Below, piece after piece: positions 33,928 to 39,098 of a stretch of 39,098 nt of DNA (positions are counted from its first letter, which is position 1; every line of letters starts with the position of its first letter). The notes under the pieces are model-generated. The model made no database searches and was not told the DNA's origin. It was given only the letters and a program-made list of their open reading frames with translations. Origin of the DNA: Opitutaceae bacterium (GTDB lineage: Bacteria; Verrucomicrobiota; Verrucomicrobiia; Opitutales; Opitutaceae); contig JAIXQE010000047.1 of NCBI GenBank assembly GCA_027485815.1, forward strand, positions 1 to 39,098. The letters run 5' to 3'. The translations under genes were made by a program, and so were the position numbers.

Positions 33928-34526
33928 GGCTGCTTCTCCTTGGACAACTGCTCGCTCAGCTTCTTCACCTTCGGCGCGATCACGTAGGCGCAGTAACCCG
34001 CGTTCGGATTCCGGCGGAAATAATCCTGATGGTAGGCCTCCGCCTCCCAGAAGCGCTCCAGCGCGGCGATCTCGGTGGTGATCGGGTCGCGGAACGTGGC
34101 GGCCGCCCGGGCCCGCGAGCGCTCCGCGGCCTCCTTCTGGGCGGCGTCAGCGTAAAGGATGACGGAGCGGTACTGCGGGCCGATGTCGTTACCCTGGCCG
34201 CCGACCTGGGTCGGGTTGTGCACCTGCCAGAAGTAGTCCAGCAGCCGCTCCAGCGAGACCACGGCCGGGTCGTAGTCGATGCGGATGACCTCCGCGTGGC
34301 CGGTCTTCTTCGTCGAGATCTGCTCGTAGGTCGGATTCGGCACGTGGCCGCCGGCGTAGCCGCTCACGACGCTCTTCACCCCCGGCAGCAGCTCATAGGC
34401 GGCCTCGGTGCACCAGAAGCAACCGCCCCCGACGACGAGCGAGGCGAGTTGCGGAGCGGCGGCGGCGGAAAGCGGGGACGTCATCGGCAGGAGGAGGGTG
34501 GCCAGCAGGAGGGGAAGGGAGCGCAT
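33924..34526 (-). CDS. msrA: Exported peptide methionine sulfoxide reductase A
   Basis: 200 residues from the ATG at 34526; an ATG 57 nt upstream adds a Pro/Ser-rich stretch without signal character. MRSLPLLLATLLLPMTSPLS is a signal peptide, so the enzyme works outside the cytoplasm, repairing oxidised envelope or secreted proteins by reducing Met-S-sulfoxide. MsrA hallmarks: VVGGGCFWCTEAAYELLPGV with the catalytic Cys of GCFWC, VVSGYAGGHVPNPTYEQIST, GHAEVIRIDYDP, DYFWQVHNPTQVGGQGNDIG and YRSVILYADAAQKEAAE. The GYCAYVIAPKVKKL tail includes a possible resolving Cys. Fifth-to-last step of the leftward run, 53 bp after the M28 gene, coupled to the GT2 gene. Confidence 0.95.
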   Translation of the reverse strand: MRSLPLLLATLLLPMTSPLSAAAAPQLASLVVGGGCFWCTEAAYELLPGVKSVVSGYAGGHVPNPTYEQISTKKTGHAEVIRIDYDPAVVSLERLLDYFWQVHNPTQVGGQGNDIGPQYRSVILYADAAQKEAAERSRARAAATFRDPITTEIAALERFWEAEAYHQDYFRRNPNAGYCAYVIAPKVKKLSEQLSKEKQP

Positions 34527-34579
34527 GGTGGACGGGGAACCGCGGGAGCTTGGCGGCAATCGCGGGGGAGTCAAAGCGC

Positions 34580-35950
34580 TCACCGCAGCCCGAAGGCGCG
34601 GAGCCGGCCGTCGAGGCCGAACCGGGTGAACAGAGCATCCGTCTCCGCCGCCGGGCGCCGCGCCACCTCGAGCCCGGGCTCGTCCGCCAGCGCGCGCACC
34701 AGGTCGAGGATCACGGCAGTCGACTCCTCGAGCAGCTGCGGGGTCACCTTGTCGACGGTGTCCGCGAGGTCGTGGTAGTGCCGCGCCGCCTCGCGCGGGA
34801 GGGGCGCGTTGAAGGTGAGGGCGCGGACGCCGGCAAGCTGGTAGGGCGTGTGGTCGCTGCCGATCCAGTTGGTGTTCTCGACGCCCTTGGGCAGCCGACG
34901 CTCCGCGGGGCGGGCGGCGTGCCAGCGCTCAAGGAACGGCACCAGCGCGTCGTCGCCCAACGCGTTCACCGCGACGGGGACGCCGATCATGTCGAGGTTG
35001 AGCATCGCCACCACTGGCGTCGCGCCGAGCAGGCGGGCGGCGTGGCGCGAGCCCTGCAGGCCCTGCTCCTCGCCGTTGAACCAGATGAGCTCCACCGCGT
35101 GGTGGCGCGGCGCGCCGGCGAGCGCGCGGGCGAGGGCGAGCAGCTGCGCGAGCCCGATCCCGTTGTCCAGGGCGCCTTGGCCGAGGTCCCAGCTGTCGAG
35201 GTGCGCGCCGACGATCACCCGCGAGGGCGCGCGGCCGGGCAGGAGGACGCGCAGGTTGGCGGTCTCGACCGCGACGCAGCGGGAACGGGTCTCCACGCGC
35301 AGGCGCACCGGGACCCCGCGCGCCGCGAGGCGACCGAGCCAACGCCCCTCCTCCTGCGCCACGGAGTACACCGGCAGCGGCAGGGGCTGCCCCGCGGGCG
35401 AGCCGGTACGCGCGAGCAACTGGCCCCCGCCCTCGCGGTTGATGAACAGGATGGCCGCCAGCCCGCGGGCCACCGCCGCGCCGACGTAATCCGCGGCGGG
35501 CAGCGGCGAGCCGGAGGCCAGCAGGCCCACGCGCCCGCGCAGTTCCCCCGGCGGGTAATCGCCGGGTCGGCCGAGGCCGATGTCCACCAGCTCGCCCGTG
35601 AACGCCGGATGCGCCTGGGAAAAGCCCAGCGCGGCGACGCGCAGGCGCCGCGCGAAGGGCGCGAGCACCTCGACCTCGTCGTCGCCGCGGATCCATCCCG
35701 GCGCGGTGAACGGTTGCCGCTCCGGCGCCAGCCCCAGCGCGCGCAACTCGGCCTCGAGGCGGTCGAGCGCGGCCGCGTTGCCCGCGCTGCCGGTGAGACG
35801 CGGACCGACCTCGTCGGCCAGCTGCTCCAGGAAGGCATGGGCGGCGGCGGCCGGGGTCGGGGCGGGCCGCGCGGCGGCGGCTACGAGGGCGGCGGCGCCC
35901 ACGACCAGCGTGAGCGCGGCCCGGCGGGCGGTTTCAGGGACGGACCGCAT
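34580..35950 (-). CDS. Secreted M28-family zinc aminopeptidase with PA insert
   Basis: 456 residues with a signal peptide (RRAALTLVVGAAALVAAAA). The N-terminal part (LADEVGPRLTGSAGNAAALD) is the usual opening of M28 carboxy/aminopeptidases. A protease-associated domain lies at about 125-225 (GELRGRVGLLASG, ARGLAAILFINREGGG). The two-zinc catalytic core has His250 in VIVGAHLDSWDLGQGALDNG with bridging Asp262, then ELIWFNGEEQGLQGSRHAAR (catalytic Glu and ligand), MLNLDMIG and HYHDLADTVDKV with the last His. It probably removes N-terminal residues from peptides in the periplasm or outside. The start overlaps the end of the upstream 616-residue gene by 17 bp. Confidence 0.93.
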   Translation of the reverse strand: MRSVPETARRAALTLVVGAAALVAAAARPAPTPAAAAHAFLEQLADEVGPRLTGSAGNAAALDRLEAELRALGLAPERQPFTAPGWIRGDDEVEVLAPFARRLRVAALGFSQAHPAFTGELVDIGLGRPGDYPPGELRGRVGLLASGSPLPAADYVGAAVARGLAAILFINREGGGQLLARTGSPAGQPLPLPVYSVAQEEGRWLGRLAARGVPVRLRVETRSRCVAVETANLRVLLPGRAPSRVIVGAHLDSWDLGQGALDNGIGLAQLLALARALAGAPRHHAVELIWFNGEEQGLQGSRHAARLLGATPVVAMLNLDMIGVPVAVNALGDDALVPFLERWHAARPAERRLPKGVENTNWIGSDHTPYQLAGVRALTFNAPLPREAARHYHDLADTVDKVTPQLLEESTAVILDLVRALADEPGLEVARRPAAETDALFTRFGLDGRLRAFGLR

Positions 35951-37784
35951 CGGTGATCGTGAGCGTGTTGAAGTCGAGGGTGCGGGTCAGCCGGCCGTGG
36001 GTGAGCTCGAGCCGGCGGCTGCCGACTTCCGCGTTGAGATAAGGACCCGCGAACAGCTTCCACTCCGCGGCGTGATCGATGACCCGCCCGTCGACGCGGG
36101 GCGCCTCGCCGTAGGCGCATTCGACCCGGCGGCCGCGGAGGGTGGTGAACGCGACCCGCGGGACGGGGTCGAGGCGGACCTCGAGCGGCAGCGCGCGCAC
36201 CGCCGCCTGGAAGGCCTCCCACGAGGGAAAATCCGCGACGGAGGCCGGCTGCAGGATGACGCCGTTGCGCGCGTGCGGGGACCGCAGGCGCCGGCCTCCG
36301 CCCTCGAGGGGCAGCCACTCGTAGGGCGCGAGCGGCCGGAAGGCCACGTAGGCGCGACCGCCCTGGGCGAAGATCCAGCCGGAAGGGTCCTCCTCGGCGC
36401 GGACCAGATCCTTCGAGAAGAAGCCGTTGATCTGGACGAAGGGCGCGTCCGGCGCGATGCGGTGCAGCGCGATCACCGTGTCGTCCTGCTGGAAGACCTG
36501 CTCGTAGGGCGACCCCCCGAGGAGCTTCGCCTCGCTGGTGTAGGTGCGCTTACCCTGGAACGTCACCGAGGCGGGCATCCAGTCCGGCATCTCGGTGAAG
36601 TACATCATCAGCTCCTCCGCGCCGTAGAACGGCTGGTTGGCGAAGATCGTGTTGTGCACGCCGCGCGGATCCGGCACGGCCCAGGTGAGGCCCCACGAGT
36701 GCTGCTGGATCGGCTGCAGCAGCCCGCCCTGGTCGGAGCCGATGGCGTAGTCGGGCCCGACCCAGGTCGTCTTATAGACCGGGGCGTTGCGCACGTCGCT
36801 GTGGCGCCAGCGGTGGCGGGTGCGCTTGCGCTCCCGGTGCAGGTAGGGCCCGGCGCGGTCGGTGGCGATCCGGTGGATCACCTCGGGAACCTCGTAGTGC
36901 TCGGCGACCACCGCGAAGAACATCCCCCAGCCGCCGTAGCCCACGGGCGGCACGGTGTTGCCGAAACAGAGCCACGCGAAGAACGAGGACAGGCCGTTCC
37001 ACCGCTCGATCACCGTCTTGTCGTCCGTGCGGGCGTGGGCCCCGACGTACATCCCCTGCAGGGAGTCGACCGCGAAGTCGGCCAGGATGTAATCGAGCAT
37101 CATCCGCCCGCGCTGCCGCAGCTCGGGGTCGTGCGCCCAGACGCTCAGGTACAGCATCGGGATCAGGTACTCGCCGATGTAATGGGTGCAGTCGTACTCG
37201 CCCTGGCCGATGGTGGTGGCGAGGTCCATCCAGTGCCGGAGCCACGCGCGCGCCTCGGCCTCGATCTCCGCGGAACTCTTGCCGTTGAACCACCGGTCCC
37301 CCGCCTCGCCGGGCCACAGCTGGGCCATCAGCAGCATCGAGGAATAGTACATCACCCAGTGGTTCTCGGTGTCCCCGCGCAGCGGGTGGTAGGTGCGCCA
37401 CGCCTCGCGCAGCGCCGCCTGCGCCTCCGGCGTGAGCTGGTCGCGACCGAGGTACGCGATGCACGTGGCGGGGAACATCCAGAACATGTCGCCCGACGGC
37501 GTACGCAGCACCTCGATCAGCCGCGCGGAAACGCCTGCCGCGTCCTGCCGCAGGGCCAGGCGGGCCGCGAGGTCGGCGAGTCCGGCGGAGGCCAGCGGCG
37601 TCTGCGCCGCGCGCCACCGCACCGCCTCGTCACGCCGCGCGAGGTACGCCTCGCGCCGGCGGAACGCCTCGGGCTCGGGCCGCCCGGAAGGCATCGGCCC
37701 CGTGTGCGCCGGCTGGGCCGCCCCGACGCCCGGCCACGCAGTCAGGACGGCCAGCAGGATCAGGACCGAGGGGGCGCGTTTCAT
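35934..37784 (-). CDS. Secreted protein with predicted alpha-toroid plus beta-sandwich, polysaccharide-lyase-like
   Basis: 616 residues from the ATG at 37784, with signal peptide RAPSVLILLAVLTAWPGVGA. The first ~330 residues are helical with many Trp/Tyr/His: GDMFWMFPATCIAYLGRDQL, GDTENHWVMYYSSMLLMAQL, GEYDCTHYIGEYLIPMLYLS and SSFFAWLCFGNTVPP. The remainder is beta-rich (QQHSWGLTWAVPDPRGVHNT, VFQQDDTVIALHRI, LELTHGRLTRTLDFNT). That order resembles heparinase/alginate-lyase-like enzymes, but I cannot name a family, and lyase or hydrolase chemistry is inference only. Its ATG overlaps the stop of the Asp-box gene as ATGA, and its end overlaps the M28 gene, so all three are translationally linked. 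Confidence 0.7.
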   Translation of the reverse strand: MKRAPSVLILLAVLTAWPGVGAAQPAHTGPMPSGRPEPEAFRRREAYLARRDEAVRWRAAQTPLASAGLADLAARLALRQDAAGVSARLIEVLRTPSGDMFWMFPATCIAYLGRDQLTPEAQAALREAWRTYHPLRGDTENHWVMYYSSMLLMAQLWPGEAGDRWFNGKSSAEIEAEARAWLRHWMDLATTIGQGEYDCTHYIGEYLIPMLYLSVWAHDPELRQRGRMMLDYILADFAVDSLQGMYVGAHARTDDKTVIERWNGLSSFFAWLCFGNTVPPVGYGGWGMFFAVVAEHYEVPEVIHRIATDRAGPYLHRERKRTRHRWRHSDVRNAPVYKTTWVGPDYAIGSDQGGLLQPIQQHSWGLTWAVPDPRGVHNTIFANQPFYGAEELMMYFTEMPDWMPASVTFQGKRTYTSEAKLLGGSPYEQVFQQDDTVIALHRIAPDAPFVQINGFFSKDLVRAEEDPSGWIFAQGGRAYVAFRPLAPYEWLPLEGGGRRLRSPHARNGVILQPASVADFPSWEAFQAAVRALPLEVRLDPVPRVAFTTLRGRRVECAYGEAPRVDGRVIDHAAEWKLFAGPYLNAEVGSRRLELTHGRLTRTLDFNTLTITDAVRP

Positions 37785-38806
37785 GGGGCGGGACGGGGCA
37801 GGAAACCGAAGGCGAAGACCGTCGCCTTGCCGAAGGACAGCGGCCGCCACGTGCGGCCCAGATCATCCGAGGCGTAGACATCCTCCTGGAACGGCGCCGC
37901 ATAGAGTCGCCCCGGGAGATCCGGATCGACCGCCACGCTCCACACTTCCCGCCGCGGCAGGCCGGCGGAACGGTCCGCCCAAGTCGCGCCACCGTCCTCC
38001 GATACCTGTACGCCGACGCCCCAGCCGCAGAGGACCAAACGCCCCGGGACCGCCGGATCGTAAACGATGTTGTGCAGCGTCCGCCCCCGCCCGATGCCCG
38101 GCAACTCGCGCCACGTTTCCCCGCCGTCCGCCGAGGCGAGCAGGCCGTCGGCGGAGGTCGCGGCCACGAAGGCACGGGGATCGTGCGGCGACTGGCGGAG
38201 ATCGTAGGTCACCTTGGCGGTGGAGTGGACCCGGCGCCAGGTGCGCGCGGCGTCCTCGGAGAGATGGATCCCCAGCTCGCACCCGGCGAGGACGCGGCCA
38301 GGACGCGTGCGGTCCACCACCAGCGCGTTGGTGTAGGCGCGCGTGATGCCCGCCTGGCGCCGCTCCCACGTGCCGCCGCCGTCGGGGGAGAAGGCGATGC
38401 CGTCCGGCAGGGCGAGGTAAAGGTGCGCCGGCTCCGCCGGATCGAAGGCCACCGCCTTGCCCTCGGTCATGTCCCAGCTGGTGGTGATCCGCCAGGTGCG
38501 GCCCCGGTCCGGGGAGCGGAGGAGACCGTCGAGCGCCGCGATGTACACGACCCGCGCATCCCGCGGATCGTGGGTGAGGTGGAACATCCGGATATGGTGG
38601 GGGCCGACGTGCTCGAACGTGGCCCGGTCCGCCGAGCGGTAGAGGCCGCTGCGGGCCGCGCCAGCGCGGCCGATGATCCCGGCGCCGGGACCGCTCAGGT
38701 TGACGAGCAGGTGCAGGTCGTGGCGGGGCGCCTCCGCCGCCCGTCCGGCGAGCGAGGCGGCCACCGCCAGCGCGGCGGCAAAAAAGAATCGTGCGTTCCC
38801 GGTCAT
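37781..38806 (-). CDS. Secreted Asp-box (BNR) beta-propeller protein
   Basis: 341 residues with signal peptide ARFFFAAALAVAASLAGRA. Asp-box motifs (S-x-D-x-G-x-T-W) recur about every 45-50 residues: SPDRGRTWRI, SPDGGGTWER, SEDAARTWRR, SADGGETWRE, SEDGGATWAD and SDDLGRTWRP, with a degenerate first copy SADRATFEHV. This gives six to seven blades like sialidase, Vps10 or plant-PSII-assembly-type propellers. No catalytic Arg triad of sialidases is evident, so a binding or scaffold role is as likely as hydrolysis. It heads the leftward operon and is divergent from the RidA-like gene with only 17 nt between the start codons. Confidence 0.85.
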   Translation of the reverse strand: MTGNARFFFAAALAVAASLAGRAAEAPRHDLHLLVNLSGPGAGIIGRAGAARSGLYRSADRATFEHVGPHHIRMFHLTHDPRDARVVYIAALDGLLRSPDRGRTWRITTSWDMTEGKAVAFDPAEPAHLYLALPDGIAFSPDGGGTWERRQAGITRAYTNALVVDRTRPGRVLAGCELGIHLSEDAARTWRRVHSTAKVTYDLRQSPHDPRAFVAATSADGLLASADGGETWRELPGIGRGRTLHNIVYDPAVPGRLVLCGWGVGVQVSEDGGATWADRSAGLPRREVWSVAVDPDLPGRLYAAPFQEDVYASDDLGRTWRPLSFGKATVFAFGFLPRPAP

Positions 38807-38823
38807 TGTCCCATCTTCCGGCG

Positions 38824-39098
38824 ATGCGTCCCCTCCCCCGTCTCCTGTTCACCCTGACCCTCGCCGCCGCCCTGCCCGCCGTGCCCGCCGGGGCGGCCGG
38901 CGCCGACACCCCCGAGGCCCGCCTCGCCGCGCGGGGTCTTTCCCTGCCCCAGGTGAGCCCACCCATCGCGAACTACGTGCCCGCCGTGCGCTCGGGCAAC
39001 CTCGTCTTCCTCGCGGGCCACATCCCGCGCGACGCCGCCGGCAAGGTGATCACCGGCAAGGTCGGCCGCGACGCCACGCCCGAGCAGGCCAACGCCGC
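38824..39098 (+). CDS. Secreted RidA/YjgF-family protein, 3' part cut by window edge
   Basis: The first 91 residues are visible from the ATG at 38824. MRPLPRLLFTLTLAAALPAV is a signal peptide, unusual for RidA proteins, most of which are cytoplasmic imine deaminases. The family opening follows: ARLAARGLSLPQVSPPIANY and VPAVRSGNLVFLAGHIPRDA, matching the LPxxxxPxxNYvPxVrxGnlvylsGqxP pattern of the YjgF group with an N-terminal extension. The catalytic Arg and C-terminus lie outside. Start codon 17 nt from the divergent Asp-box gene. Confidence 0.85.
   Translation, partial: MRPLPRLLFTLTLAAALPAVPAGAAGADTPEARLAARGLSLPQVSPPIANYVPAVRSGNLVFLAGHIPRDAAGKVITGKVGRDATPEQANA

Noticed and set aside
1-39098. 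CRISPR arrays, insertion sequences, rRNA genes
   Set aside because: No regularly spaced repeats, transposase motifs or rRNA sequence were seen when reading through the window.

Overview
The window comes from a GC-rich, Gram-negative bacterium, most likely a member of the Verrucomicrobiota close to Opitutaceae. The signs are two large TonB-dependent receptors sharing the plug motif [17 protein letters not shown]1080 (3-keto-disaccharide hydrolase-type) genes beside them, Tat-exported TIM-barrel and PhoD-like enzymes, and an Asp-box/Ig protein ending in tandem GPxLAxxGV...DPRL...NDDW repeats. No 16S rRNA or single-copy marker supports the placement. Most gene calls rest on readable family motifs; family names are from recognition, not a database search.

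Layout. 1-10.5 kb: a truncated DUF1080 gene, TonB receptor 1, a leftward operon purK-purE-sbtA-sbtB, TonB receptor 2, a DUF1080 lipoprotein and tRNA-Arg(CCU). 10.6-16.3 kb: a leftward cell-surface cluster (GT-C membrane glycosyltransferase, GT4 glycosyltransferase, serine-palmitoyltransferase-like alpha-oxoamine synthase) with a divergent second membrane glycosyltransferase-like gene. 16.3-22.9 kb: a secreted propeller/Ig protein, an MHS-family transporter, a Tat-exported sugar isomerase/epimerase-like protein, a GNAT acetyltransferase and a DsbA-like protein. 22.9-24.8 kb: a patch of visibly lower GC with an outer-membrane barrel protein, a small unknown ORF and a HxlR regulator whose upstream region carries two matching palindromes over a leftward promoter; it ends at tRNA-Leu(CAA). 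25-27 kb: an ECF sigma factor, an overlapping four-TM protein and RsmE. 27-32.9 kb: a PhoD-like phosphatase, a class III nucleotide cyclase with periplasmic sensor, and a secreted prolyl oligopeptidase. 32.9-38.8 kb: a tight leftward run of an Asp-box propeller, a 616-residue lyase-like protein, an M28 peptidase, a secreted MsrA and a GT2 glycosyltransferase that probably starts with CTG. The edge holds the start of a secreted RidA-like gene.

The most interesting observation is the purK-purE-sbtA-sbtB operon. PurK consumes bicarbonate and ATP, SbtA is a sodium/bicarbonate symporter family, and SbtB is a PII-like protein that in cyanobacteria binds adenine nucleotides. The translationally coupled arrangement suggests bicarbonate import dedicated to, and feedback-controlled by, purine synthesis. 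Second-tier items are the HxlR double operator, the hairpin that captures the CCA end of tRNA-Leu, the CTG start, and a group of pyrimidine-rich leaders without Shine-Dalgarno sequence in front of genes for exported or membrane proteins.
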